Shown here: one piece after another, positions 36,265-44,289 of the stretch
Layout of the letters: each line of letters opens with the position of its first letter
Numbering within the stretch: position 1 is the first letter of the stretch
DNA from: Aliamphritea hakodatensis
Lineage (GTDB): Bacteria > Pseudomonadota > Gammaproteobacteria > Pseudomonadales > Balneatricaceae
NCBI RefSeq assembly: GCF_024347195.1
Contig: NZ_AP025281.1
Location: forward strand, 2,294,001-2,358,000
Length of the DNA: 64,000 bases
Direction of reading: 5' to 3'
Program-made: the position numbers and the translations under genes
The notes under the pieces: model-generated
The model's database searches: none
What the model saw: the letters and a program-made list of their open reading frames with translations, nothing else
What the model was told of the DNA's origin: nothing

Positions 36265-36306
36265 TTGACAAAAGATCATTTTTTTCTTATAGGTGAGTAA
36301 TACTCA
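36265..36306 (+). promoter_or_regulatory. lysR promoter with T-N11-A palindrome
   Basis: TTGACA (36265-36270), 17 bases, TATAGG (36288-36293). TGAGTAATACTCA (36294-36306), a perfect 13-bp palindrome of the T-N11-A form bound by LysR proteins, covers the expected start of transcription. This suggests autorepression and, about 100 bases from the azoR start codon, control of azoR too. Confidence 0.6.
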
Positions 36307-36321
36307 TTCATGTAGGTGGTT

Positions 36322-37197
36322 ATGTTTACTCATCTTCCCCCGTTAAATAGCATTCGAGTGTTTGAGGCCGCAGCCCGTTTGAAGAGTTTTAAAGCAGCTG
36401 CAGCCGAACTTAATGTCACACCCACTGCGGTATCGCATCAGATACGTAGTCTCGAAGACAGGCTGGGTACGCTGCTGTTTGAACGAAAGACGCGTGCTAT
36501 AGAACTTACTGAAGAAGGAGAGAAGCTCGCTCAAGCTGCATACCTGGCCTTACAGCAGCTCTCGGTTGTATTGGAAGATATATCAGATACCCAGACCACG
36601 CTTACCCTCAGTACTACCTCCTCATTTGCCGCCATGTGGTTGGTACCCAAACTGGAAAAATTTCATCGACTGAATCCACACATTCAAGTGATTGTTAAAA
36701 CCGGAGAGCAACTGGATGATCTGGAAAAAGATCGACGCATCGACCTGGCGATTCGCTATGGTCAGTTTAAGGGTGAAGAAGCCAACAGGATCGAACTGGT
36801 GAATGAGACTCTTGGCCTGTATGCCACGCCAGAGTATTTAGAAAGCCATGCCAGAATCAGCGATGCCTGTTTAATAGAAACCAAATGGGAAAATACTAAC
36901 TTACCGGTAATTTCCTGGGATCAGTATCTGGGTAAGCAGCACAAGCCAGCCAACATACGTCAATTTGATCAGGAGCATCATGTGATTCAAGCGGCGCTAG
37001 CTGGACAAGGTATTGCTTTGGTCAGTTCATTGCTGGTCCAGACTGCATTACAACAGGGTTGGTTGACCGAGTATGATAAGAAGCATCGGGCATTAGGGTT
37101 AACCTACTACCTGATAATCCCACCCCACAGTAAACACAGTCGCAAAGTCACTCTCTTTCGAAACTGGTTAACTGATGAATTAGCAGTTAACGGCTAA
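36322..37197 (+). CDS. LysR-family regulator (GcvA-like group)
   Basis: 291 residues. Helix-turn-helix with PPLNSIRVFEAAARLKSFKAAA and LNVTPTAVSHQIRSLEDRLG, then the LysR substrate-binding domain (TLSTTSSFAAMWLVPKLEKF, DLAIRYG, GQGIALVSSLLV). The PLNSLRxFEAAAR start is that of the GcvA/AmpR group. The ATG at 36322 is preferred over the GTG at 36316. Probable regulator of azoR. Confidence 0.88.
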   Translation: MFTHLPPLNSIRVFEAAARLKSFKAAAAELNVTPTAVSHQIRSLEDRLGTLLFERKTRAIELTEEGEKLAQAAYLALQQLSVVLEDISDTQTTLTLSTTSSFAAMWLVPKLEKFHRLNPHIQVIVKTGEQLDDLEKDRRIDLAIRYGQFKGEEANRIELVNETLGLYATPEYLESHARISDACLIETKWENTNLPVISWDQYLGKQHKPANIRQFDQEHHVIQAALAGQGIALVSSLLVQTALQQGWLTEYDKKHRALGLTYYLIIPPHSKHSRKVTLFRNWLTDELAVNG

Positions 37198-37242
37198 CAC
37201 TTCTGTCTTAGCTAACTTGAGTGGCATGTTTGTCGCTAGTCC

Positions 37243-37360
37243 CAAACAATGGGGTCAGGTCTTGTCTTTGGCCATTTATGATTTGCAAACAATGGGGTCA
37301 GGTCTTGCCTTTTGCCATTTATGATTTGTATCGAATTAGGCAAAAGGCAAGACCTGACCC
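37243..37360. repeat. 43-bp tandem repeat joined to a 22-bp perfect inverted repeat
   Basis: Two direct copies of a 43-bp unit (37243-37285 and 37286-37328, 41 of 43 bases identical) each contain GGGGTCAGGTCTTG. The second forms a perfect 22-bp inverted repeat (37295-37316 with 37339-37360) around a 22-base loop. It is the best-preserved copy of a palindrome family found seven times between 37 and 57 kb, resembling the REP/MITE elements moved by RAYT or IS200-type transposases. Confidence 0.85.
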
Positions 37361-37419
37361 TGAAGCCTGCTTATTATCAGCCTGACCATTTCTTTCTGGC
37401 CAGGCTGATAAATACCGTA

Positions 37420-39084
37420 TTACTCCCCGGTCAGTTTAATACGCTTCTGCGTCAGCTCACCGTCGTCGCCGGCGGGCCAGTAGAGGTCTACGCTGACGCT
37501 GGCTGTGCCGTCTTCGAGATTCGTATTTACCATCAGGAAGTTATGCTGGCCCGAGAGGGCATACAGCCGGGTAGCGTAACCGCCTTCATAGCCGTTAATG
37601 TTACCGGTGCTGCGGATCAGCATTTCTGCTTTGGCCGGGGCAGGTTTTCTGGAGATAGCGCTGGAGGTAGCGTTGAATACTTTGGCGTTAGGGAATTTAT
37701 CCCGGTTCTCCAACTGGTAGACGCTGGCGCTGTGCACATCACCGCTCAGTACCGTCACCGGGCAGCCCTGATCATGGGAGCATTTCAGCATGGCATCGAG
37801 CAGAATATTCCGTTCCTTATGGTTGGTGTCGTGCTCCCATTCATCCCGCAGGTCGTCTTTAACCGAGCCAATATCCATCATAGACACCAGCACACCCCAG
37901 TGAACTACCGGCACCGGTGAGACAATGAACAGGCTTTTGCAACGCTGGCTGGCGTCATCCAGCCACTCCAGCACCCGTTGCATCTGCTTAGCGCCCAGCA
38001 GGGCGGTGCCGTCTTCATGGCGTTCATAATCGTGATGGCCACGCATATCCAGCACATAGAATCCGTGGTCCCCCATGCGGAAGCTGTAATCCCACTGGCA
38101 GTCTTCATTGTCTTCAGGCTTCAGGGAAACAGGCGTCTTCGGGTTATGGCTGTGCTGATACTCGAAGTAGACCTGTTTGGCCGCTTCAAACATCAGCTGG
38201 ATTAACTGGTCGTTGGTGGCTTCGTCATCATCCTGAAAGAAGCGATTGAGCAGCTTGCTGCGTTCCTGCCGGGTATAGGAACCCCAGCCATCCATGATTT
38301 CATGGTCGTCCCAGATCATATAGGTAGGGAAGCGCTGGAAGGTTTTCTTCAGATTCGGGAAGTTCCAGTACAGGCGGTAATAGGTCCGGTAAACCTCTGC
38401 GAAATAGCTAATCAGCTCGGGTTTTTTAAGTTCACCGTTTTCAGAAAACGCCTGGATGATGGCGTTCTTGTAATCCCCCAGCCAGTCCCACGCGGAATAC
38501 ATATCTTCTTTGTCGTTAGTATCGATATACACCTGATCGCCGCCACCGATTGAGAACAGACCATTTCGGTTCACCATGGTCTGGTAATACAGCGGCCAGG
38601 CACCTTCGCTGTGGCTCACGGAACTGAACGGATCATGGCAGCTGAAATAGCCGAATGTCAGGTTATTAAGATTAGCGGGCAACGCATGGAAGAACTTCTT
38701 ACCCTGATGGCCAATTTCAGTGCGGCGGGGAATACGTTCTGCGTCTGCCAGATCGGCAATCACCGCGTAGTAATATTTGCGGCCGGCCTGTAAACCGGTG
38801 ACATTAAACACCACCGTGTTATCGGTGGCTGTGCCGATGTTCTTCGCCTGGCAGAACACGGGATTAGCTGCTTGCTGTGCAACGAATGCATCGACATTCA
38901 GGCCGTCCAGCGTATCCAGGTCCCCCTGTAACGGGCTTTCTGTCACGACCAGCCACCATTTTGCCGCGCAGTACATCCGCACCCAGAGTCGGCAGGTTTT
39001 AGCAGTCATATGGCCGATAATGGCCAGCGAGCCAAGTTTTGGGTGATCCTGTTCTACATTGGCGGGGTTCCGTGGGAAGTACAT
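37420..39084 (-). CDS. PhoD-like phosphatase/phosphodiesterase without a signal peptide
   Basis: 554 residues. Metallophosphatase motifs of the PhoD group: FGYFSCHDPF, GGGDQVYID, YMIWDDHEIMDGWG, FYVLDMRGHHDYER and VLSGDVHSASVY. An Fe3+/Ca2+-type active site is expected from the family. Classical PhoD is exported by Tat, but no twin-arginine or other signal precedes the N-terminal fibronectin-like region, so this member is probably cytoplasmic. Monocistronic; the substrate is unknown. Confidence 0.85.
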   Translation of the reverse strand: MYFPRNPANVEQDHPKLGSLAIIGHMTAKTCRLWVRMYCAAKWWLVVTESPLQGDLDTLDGLNVDAFVAQQAANPVFCQAKNIGTATDNTVVFNVTGLQAGRKYYYAVIADLADAERIPRRTEIGHQGKKFFHALPANLNNLTFGYFSCHDPFSSVSHSEGAWPLYYQTMVNRNGLFSIGGGDQVYIDTNDKEDMYSAWDWLGDYKNAIIQAFSENGELKKPELISYFAEVYRTYYRLYWNFPNLKKTFQRFPTYMIWDDHEIMDGWGSYTRQERSKLLNRFFQDDDEATNDQLIQLMFEAAKQVYFEYQHSHNPKTPVSLKPEDNEDCQWDYSFRMGDHGFYVLDMRGHHDYERHEDGTALLGAKQMQRVLEWLDDASQRCKSLFIVSPVPVVHWGVLVSMMDIGSVKDDLRDEWEHDTNHKERNILLDAMLKCSHDQGCPVTVLSGDVHSASVYQLENRDKFPNAKVFNATSSAISRKPAPAKAEMLIRSTGNINGYEGGYATRLYALSGQHNFLMVNTNLEDGTASVSVDLYWPAGDDGELTQKRIKLTGE

Positions 39085-39279
39085 GCCTATCTCCTTATAG
39101 TTATATTACCTGGCGCTGACTGGCGGACAGGGAGCCTGTCAGACTTCCGGTTATCAGGCGCTATTTAGAATAGCCCCTAATGCATGGGAGGGGCCAGCTT
39201 GAACGGGGCAATGTGCTGCTGTATGGCAGGCATTTCCAATGTATCTGCTGAATATCCGTTACTTCAATGTGTAATCCGT

Positions 39280-39285
39280 TATAAT
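39280..39285 (+). promoter_or_regulatory. Candidate -10 box for the SEC-C gene
   Basis: A consensus TATAAT lies 63 bases before the SEC-C start codon, with a weak TTACTT 15 bases upstream (39259-39264). AGCAGGAG precedes the ATG. Confidence 0.45.
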
Positions 39286-39348
39286 GCGCGCCCCTATGTC
39301 TGTGCGCCTGCGACGCACGGCAGGTAATAGAAGTAGCAGGAGCGAGCA

Positions 39349-39681
39349 GTGTCTAAGTTTTTCTTTAAAGGTACCCCGGACGTCATGGGGAACTACGGTA
39401 AAAGCGGTTACAACCCGAAGCCAAACGTAAAAGCGGGCACCGATGCCCATCCGCTGGCGATATCCGTGCAGACTGAAGCCCGCAAAGAAGAGGTTGCAGC
39501 ACTGCTGGTGGAACATGACCTAGTGGGCAACATTGACGTGAATCCGGACGCACCGGAAAACCTCGCTGAGCTGGATGCCATGATCAACACTCAGGAAACC
39601 CAGCGTTTCGCCCCTAAACCGGCCCGTAACGAACCTTGCTCTTGCGGCAGCGGTAAAAAATACAAGAAGTGCTGTGGCTAA
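39349..39681 (+). CDS. PBPRA1643-type SEC-C metal-binding protein
   Basis: 110 residues. The N-terminus MSKFFFKGTPDVMGNYGKSG and C-terminal SEC-C zinc motif NEPCSCGSGKKYKKCCG match the small PBPRA1643 family of marine gammaproteobacteria. The middle (ARKEEVAALLVEHDL) looks like a small regulatory domain. Function unknown; SEC-C motifs bind zinc and often contact ribosomes or SecB. It overlaps the next gene by 13 bases. Confidence 0.85.
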   Translation: MSKFFFKGTPDVMGNYGKSGYNPKPNVKAGTDAHPLAISVQTEARKEEVAALLVEHDLVGNIDVNPDAPENLAELDAMINTQETQRFAPKPARNEPCSCGSGKKYKKCCG

Positions 39682-40226
39682 ACACCTTGCCAGCCTTTGA
39701 AATTGCACTGTTACTGATCACGCTGATCATCTGTTTATCGGTGGTCTGGAGTACGGTGTGGCTGGGTATCTCCCCGATGCCCAGTTCAAAGAAAGCCCGG
39801 CAGGCCATGCTTGAACTGAGCCGGGAAACCGGCACTGGTCCGGTGTATGAACTGGGCAGCGGTTGGGGCAATTTGCTCATCCCGCTGGCACGGGAATATC
39901 CTCAGCGAAAAATCGTCGGTTATGAGCTGTCGCTACTGCCCTGGTTAACAAGCCTGATACTGGTAAAGCTGCTGCGGCTGAAAAACGTAGAGCTGTACCG
40001 GCAGAATTTCCTTAAGGCAGACTTATCGGAAGCCTCGGTGTTGCTGTGTTACCTCTACTCAGGTGGCATGCAGGCCATTGCCGACCAACTGGAAGCAGGG
40101 CATATGACGCCTGAGTATCTGATCAGTAATAATTTCTCACTACCGGCACACCAGCCGGTAAACCTTCTGTACCTGACGGACTTTTTTAAATCCCCTGTCT
40201 ACCTCTACCGGCTCACTCGTCCGTAA
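39669..40226 (+). CDS. Membrane-anchored class I SAM methyltransferase-like protein
   Basis: 185 residues with a GTG start inside the SEC-C gene. One N-terminal membrane helix (residues ~7-30) is followed by a shortened Rossmann methyltransferase domain: GPVYELGSGWGNLLIPLA (motif I), KIVGYELSLLPWL and SVLLCYLYSGGMQ. The target is unknown. Its last codons, including the stop, coincide with the first bases of the repeated module that begins at 40218, suggesting that the original 3' end was altered when the module arrived. Confidence 0.75.
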   Translation: MLWLNTLPAFEIALLLITLIICLSVVWSTVWLGISPMPSSKKARQAMLELSRETGTGPVYELGSGWGNLLIPLAREYPQRKIVGYELSLLPWLTSLILVKLLRLKNVELYRQNFLKADLSEASVLLCYLYSGGMQAIADQLEAGHMTPEYLISNNFSLPAHQPVNLLYLTDFFKSPVYLYRLTRP

Positions 40227-40516
40227 GCCGCGTAAGTCTTTGTTGTAACACGAAAACACCCAAGTTGACCGGTTAGCCAGAACCGCTTTATAGTCCTTGG
40301 TGAGGCGTCGAAACCTCTGCTGTAAGCGGACAACCATCACCGTTATGTTGGTTTTTTTGTGCCACAAATGTGGTACAAACTCCCGTTATGTCGGGAGGGC
40401 GGTGAATATAAAACCCTTTCGGGGGAAATAAACCCGCGGTCTCTTACAGCCGTTTCGAACCTCCCGGCACCTCACGGATTGAGGCGTTTATCGATAAAAA
40501 TGTAAGGAGGCCAGGT
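40218..40516 (+). promoter_or_regulatory. Structured leader RNA A, possibly a C4/CI-like antisense-RNA immunity leader
   Basis: A 299-base leader before the 130-residue gene. Elements in order: a highly conserved 54-base block; hairpins CGGTT/AACCG (40270-40285) and GAGG/CCTC (40302-40317); a terminator-like hairpin AACCA/TGGTT followed by seven T (40332-40358); CCAC/GTGG; hairpin CTCCCG/CGGGAG (40380-40397); and CCTCA/TGAGG (40470-40484). CGGGAGG (40392-40398) can instead pair with CCTCCCG (40460-40466), which would break the hairpin. This is an attenuator or riboswitch-like design. The resemblance to P1/P4-type C4 leaders is an inference from layout. Confidence 0.6.
40368..40505 (+). CDS. 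Short leader reading frame A (45 codons)
   Basis: ATG at 40368 to TAA at 40503, ending only 11 bases before the 130-residue gene and overlapping its upstream region, as an Icd-like or translational-coupling leader would. The core peptide CREGGEYKTLSGEI is preserved in the second module (CREGSEYKTLSGEI), where most base changes keep the frame. In copy B a one-base deletion shifts the ATG out of this frame. No ribosome-binding site is obvious. Confidence 0.45.
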   Translation: MWYKLPLCREGGEYKTLSGEINPRSLTAVSNLPAPHGLRRLSIKM

Positions 40517-40909
40517 ATGGCTAACCATCAGATCGATAACGTGGTGTACTCACTGCGTTCCTGCTTTAACGACTCTCAAGAAACAACACCTCTCACCACG
40601 CTGGATGCCCGCATCAACCTGCGCCGGTTGTACGACTACCGGGTGCTGGATATCGGCACCATGGGCATGTTCGGCAGCGCTCAGGGCGAACTGATTCACA
40701 TGCTGAATGACTGGGAGAAGGGAGTCGATCCCACCCCGGAAGATCTTAGAAACCTCATGTGGCGATACGCCAGCGTACTGCGCTGCATCGACTTCGCCGA
40801 CCGCTTTATGCTGGTACACAGCGAACCGCTTGAACCGAATAAAGAGGTTAATACACTGCGTAAGCGGCTGGGTTCACAGCTGCATAACCGTACGCAGGTG
40901 GTGATGTAA
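40517..40909 (+). CDS. 130-residue protein of unknown function, copy A
   Basis: A perfect AAGGAGG site lies seven bases before the ATG. Soluble, mostly helical; no recognised domain. Long invariant stretches shared with copy B include LDARINLRRLYDYRVLDIGT, GMFGSAQGELIHMLNDWEKG and LRNLMWRYASVLRCIDFADR. The strong ribosome-binding site after an attenuator-like leader suggests a tightly controlled product. Its place corresponds to the gene behind C4/Icd leaders in P1/P4-type elements, but the sequence does not look like a known antirepressor or Ash protein. Confidence 0.75.
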   Translation: MANHQIDNVVYSLRSCFNDSQETTPLTTLDARINLRRLYDYRVLDIGTMGMFGSAQGELIHMLNDWEKGVDPTPEDLRNLMWRYASVLRCIDFADRFMLVHSEPLEPNKEVNTLRKRLGSQLHNRTQVVM

Positions 40910-41291
40910 GGGTTGCCGCTTATAGGTAGTGGGTTGAAACCTGTCGAAACTAAAGCTGGTTGCAGTCTGCAATTGGCTTCTGAAGGTATCTGGGGGCAGG
41001 TTAAAATCGATTGAGTGCTAACTCTGCCTTTTAATGTTTGCTGTGTTTTTTTGTTGTATTGTTTAAGGTCAAGAGCTCTGTAGTGGATACCAGGATGATA
41101 CTCTTTTATTAGATCGGCCTGTGTTTAATCTTTGTAAATTATTACATCTCGCGCCTGGCAATAGGTTTGTAAAAAATGCCTTCAGTTAATTCTGAAGGCT
41201 TTTACAGAAGTACTATTTAAAACAGAGATTTCGCTAGTATTCCCGCCGCTATAAGCAAAGGCAATATATTCAAAGTATAATAGCGAATGCT
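40910..41291. other. Tail of module A and convergent intergenic region
   Basis: The first ~220 bases are the diverged 3' part of the repeated module, sharing with copy B the motif GATACCA(A/G)GATGATACT and GTGTTTAAT at the end. The remainder is AT-rich and holds the terminator at 41178-41203. No gene is seen. Confidence 0.6.
41178..41203. terminator. Bidirectional terminator between module A and the threonine-aldolase gene
   Basis: Perfect 8-bp stem GCCTTCAG / CTGAAGGC (41178-41185 with 41192-41199), six-base loop, TTTT on the plus side and, for leftward transcripts, a six-base T-run from the A-tract at 41171-41176. Confidence 0.8.
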
Positions 41292-42314
41292 TTATGATAG
41301 ATAATCGGTAAGTTCGTTAATCAATTCAATCCCTGCTTTTTGATTGACATTAAGGCAGGTCACAGCGCGAACTCTTCTTTCACCAAATGCTCCCAGTAAT
41401 ATGCCTCGCTGTTTCATCTCATTAACAAGTTCCTGTGCGGTAGGCGCTGTGTCATCGAGGTCGAAAATAACGATATTTGTATCGACAGGTAATACGTTCG
41501 TTATCTGTGGAACTTCCAGGAGTTTTTCACCAATAAATGATGCCAGTTGATTATCGCTGGATTGTTGCTCCATGTGATGATCTAAAGCGTAAAGACACGT
41601 AGACGCAAGTACGCCTGACTGACGCATAGCTCCGCCAAACGCTTGCTTTTCTCGCCACGCTTTTTCAATAAATTCTTTACTTCCCGCAAGTACCGCACCG
41701 CAGGGTGCTCCCAATCCTTTAGAAAAATCTATCCAGACTGAATCGAAGCCTTTGGCATATTCCGCAGCAGAAATGCCTGTTTTTACAACCGCATTCATCA
41801 GACGTGCGCCGTCCATGTGGGTAATCAGGTCGTGCTTTTTGGCTTCGTCGACGACTTCATTGATTGTTTCGAGTGGCCAGATGGCACCGCCACCAAAATT
41901 TGCAGTTTGCTCAACCAGTACCATGCGTGACTTCGGCATGTATCGTGAGTTGGGGCGAACAGAATGCTTAACGTCCTTTGCACTATAAATGCCTCTGTCA
42001 CCTTTAACTGTTCTCAATACTACGCCGCTCAGTGCTGAGGGCCCGCCACATTCGAAATTTAACAGATGGGCAGTTTCATCAAGAATTACTTCATCGCCCG
42101 GGCGGCAATGAACGCGTACTGCAATTTCGTTGCACATTGTTCCTGAAATCATGAACACCGCGGCCTCTTTACCCAGCAATTTCGCGACGCGTTCTTCTAA
42201 CGCTCTGGTTGTAGGGTCTTCTCCTTTTTGTTCATCACCTAATTGTGCTTCTGCAATTGCACATAACATTTCATGTGTCGGTAAAGACTTAGTATCACTG
42301 TAAAAATCGTACAT
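41292..42314 (-). CDS. Low-specificity L-threonine aldolase family PLP enzyme
   Basis: 340 residues of the beta-eliminating-lyase/GLY1 family: YDFYSDTKSLPTHEML, GDEQKGEDPTTRALEE, HLLNFECGGPSALSG, HMDGARLMNA and the PLP lysine region DFSKGLGAPCGAVLAG. It should split beta-hydroxy-alpha-amino acids into glycine and an aldehyde. Start taken at 42314 with GGAGA upstream; the frame to 42422 adds 36 doubtful residues. Divergent from an amino-acid ABC importer, which suggests that the imported compound is its substrate. Confidence 0.88.
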   Translation of the reverse strand: MYDFYSDTKSLPTHEMLCAIAEAQLGDEQKGEDPTTRALEERVAKLLGKEAAVFMISGTMCNEIAVRVHCRPGDEVILDETAHLLNFECGGPSALSGVVLRTVKGDRGIYSAKDVKHSVRPNSRYMPKSRMVLVEQTANFGGGAIWPLETINEVVDEAKKHDLITHMDGARLMNAVVKTGISAAEYAKGFDSVWIDFSKGLGAPCGAVLAGSKEFIEKAWREKQAFGGAMRQSGVLASTCLYALDHHMEQQSSDNQLASFIGEKLLEVPQITNVLPVDTNIVIFDLDDTAPTAQELVNEMKQRGILLGAFGERRVRAVTCLNVNQKAGIELINELTDYLS

Positions 42315-42673
42315 CTGACAATCTCCATTCAAATTATGAATATATAGTTTTTTATTACCACTTCTAATTCCCACCATAATTTGCTGAAACAATGAAATGT
42401 TGCCAAAAAAATGGCCTCTCATAAATAAATATGGAGGCCTAATAGTGAGATTATAAAAGGTAAGTCTTATGCGTAATGCATAAGGCCTAATAAAAGATAT
42501 TGAAAGATTTAAATTAAATAAAACGCATATTTGCTATGTATTGGAAATGCTGCGGTTAAGGTTTTTACGCAGAAAAACGAAAGAACAACAAGATATAGCT
42601 AGAAAACATTACTTGATTGTCTAGGATGAATTTCAACGCATAAAAATAAATTTAATTACTTTGTAGGTTGTAT
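42315..42673. other. AT-rich divergent promoter region of the amino-acid block
   Basis: About 360 A+T-rich bases. Visible sites: inverted repeat GGCCTC/GAGGCC (42413-42418, 42434-42439); palindrome CTTATGC-GTAAT-GCATAAG (42466-42484); and the direct repeat AGGCCTAATA at 42435-42444 and 42483-42492. These are candidate sites for the AraC-type regulator encoded at 45919, controlling both the leftward aldolase and the rightward importer genes. Confidence 0.5.
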
Positions 42674-43438
42674 ATGAATGAATCTTCAGAAATTAATCCA
42701 TTAATTGAAATTCGTGATGTGGATAAGGTTTTTGTTGCACCTGACGGGCGAAAGATAAGGGCTCTGGAAAAAGTAAATACATCAATAAATAAAGGTGAAG
42801 TTGTTGTCATTATCGGGCCCAGTGGCTCAGGAAAAAGCACTTTGCTAAGAACAATTAATGCGCTTGAAACCATAACGAATGGCTCCATTCGGGTTGATAA
42901 ACATGAGGTTTCCAGTCCGGATGCTGACCATAACTCACTTAGAGCAAAAGTTGGCATGGTGTTTCAGCATTTTAATTTATTTCAGCATAAATCGGTTATC
43001 GAGAACGTGATGATGCCGCAAATGATCGTGCTGAAACGAAGTTCTGATGAGGCCCGGAGTGTCGCTGAATCCCTTCTGCAGCGAGTGGGTATGAAGGCCT
43101 GGGCGAATAGCTATCCGTCTCAGCTGTCAGGTGGGCAACAACAACGGGTGGCCATCGCAAGATCATTGGCAATGGATCCGGAAGTAATGTTGTTCGATGA
43201 GGCTACGTCAGCGCTGGATCCTGAAATGGTTGGTGAAGTGCTGGACTTGATGGTGGGGCTTGCCGGGGAGGGTATGACGATGATTGTTGTAACCCATGAG
43301 ATGGGGTTTGCGAGAGAAGTTGGCGACCGGCTGATCTTTATGGCAGATGGTGAAATCTTAGAGGAAGCTCCTCCGGAAGTATTTTTTACAAATCCAAAAA
43401 ACGAAAGGGCTCAACAATTTCTTGAGCAAGTTCGGTAA
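42674..43438 (+). CDS. Polar amino-acid ABC transporter ATP-binding protein (GlnQ-type)
   Basis: 254 residues. Walker A IGPSGSGKST, Q-loop MVFQHFNLFQHKSV, signature LSGGQQQR, Walker B VMLFDEATSALDPEM and THEMGFAREV are those of the GlnQ/HisP group. Start at the ATG at 42674; the TTG six bases earlier is less likely. First gene of an importer operon with a binding protein and two permeases. Confidence 0.92.
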   Translation: MNESSEINPLIEIRDVDKVFVAPDGRKIRALEKVNTSINKGEVVVIIGPSGSGKSTLLRTINALETITNGSIRVDKHEVSSPDADHNSLRAKVGMVFQHFNLFQHKSVIENVMMPQMIVLKRSSDEARSVAESLLQRVGMKAWANSYPSQLSGGQQQRVAIARSLAMDPEVMLFDEATSALDPEMVGEVLDLMVGLAGEGMTMIVVTHEMGFAREVGDRLIFMADGEILEEAPPEVFFTNPKNERAQQFLEQVR

Positions 43439-43459
43439 CTCAAAAATAAGGAAAAAAAG

Positions 43460-44257
43460 ATGAGAAAGTTAGTTTCATTCGTTAAAGCAGCAGCTATTAC
43501 GATGGGCGCTGCTGTGGGCTCTGCTTTTGTTCAGGCGGATACTGTCGACGATATCGTTTCAGAAGGAAAGATTGTCGTCGCTGTTCAGACACAGGGACCT
43601 CCATATAGCTTCATTGATAAGCACGGAGAACGTACAGGATTTGTAATCGATTTGGTGAAAACCTTTGGCCACGATATTGGTGTAGAGATTGAGTTCAGGG
43701 ATTACGAATGGAAAGGGTTGATTCCGTCTTTACTCTCCAAGAAAGTGGATATGATTGCTGCTGACATGACGTCAACTGCTAAGCGGTCATTAAAAGTTAG
43801 CTTTACAGATCCGTTCATGTTTTCAGAGGTGGTTGCTTATACAAAGAGCAGCAGTGAGCTTAGTTCCTGGAAACAGCTGAATAGCAGCGATTATAAAATT
43901 GGGGCGGCTCAGGCCAGCTCATCGTCAAATTATGTAAAACGCTTTATGCCGGAAGGCGATCTTAAAGAGTATGGTGGCGGCACACCGGCAGTAGCGCAGG
44001 CGATTACGACAGGCCGCATCGACGCAGGCGTCACAGAACTGGGCATCGCGCAGGCTATGACCAGACAATTTCCTGAACTTAAGATTCTTGACGGGTCCAT
44101 TTTGAAGTCTCCCCTCAGCTTTGCTGTGCGTCCTGCTGATACACATCTTGTGGCTGTGTTGAATAATTATTTCACCCTTAAACAGGGTGATAACACTATG
44201 GATAAACTGCTGGATTACTGGGTACGTACAGATGCCTGGGAGAAAGATCATAAATAA
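43460..44257 (+). CDS. Polar amino-acid ABC transporter substrate-binding protein
   Basis: 265 residues. Signal peptide ends near SAFVQA-DTVDD. Family-3 binding-protein features: GKIVVAVQTQGPPYSFID, GFVIDLVKTFGHDIGVEIEF, WKGLIPSLLSKKVDMIAADM, TAKRSLKVSFTDPFMFSE. It should bind an amino acid, or a derivative, that is then processed by the neighbouring aldolase and reductase. The exact ligand is not evident. Confidence 0.9.
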   Translation: MRKLVSFVKAAAITMGAAVGSAFVQADTVDDIVSEGKIVVAVQTQGPPYSFIDKHGERTGFVIDLVKTFGHDIGVEIEFRDYEWKGLIPSLLSKKVDMIAADMTSTAKRSLKVSFTDPFMFSEVVAYTKSSSELSSWKQLNSSDYKIGAAQASSSSNYVKRFMPEGDLKEYGGGTPAVAQAITTGRIDAGVTELGIAQAMTRQFPELKILDGSILKSPLSFAVRPADTHLVAVLNNYFTLKQGDNTMDKLLDYWVRTDAWEKDHK

Positions 44258-44289
44258 TAATATCTGAATGTCACTTTCAGGTTGTAAAT

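Larger units (their letters stand above)
40218..41129 (+). repeat. Repeated module A (leader RNA, 130-aa gene, conserved tail)
   Basis: This ~912-base segment recurs in the same orientation at 48872-49783. The first 54 bases of the two differ by a single base, the protein-coding part by 7 of 130 residues, and the tail more strongly. The copies bracket an AT-richer gene block. Boundaries were set by eye where similarity fades. Confidence 0.8.

Noticed and set aside
37243..37328. Two tandem 43-bp repeats as a possible mini CRISPR
   Set aside because: Copies abut without spacers, no cas genes are present, and the second copy belongs to a palindromic element.
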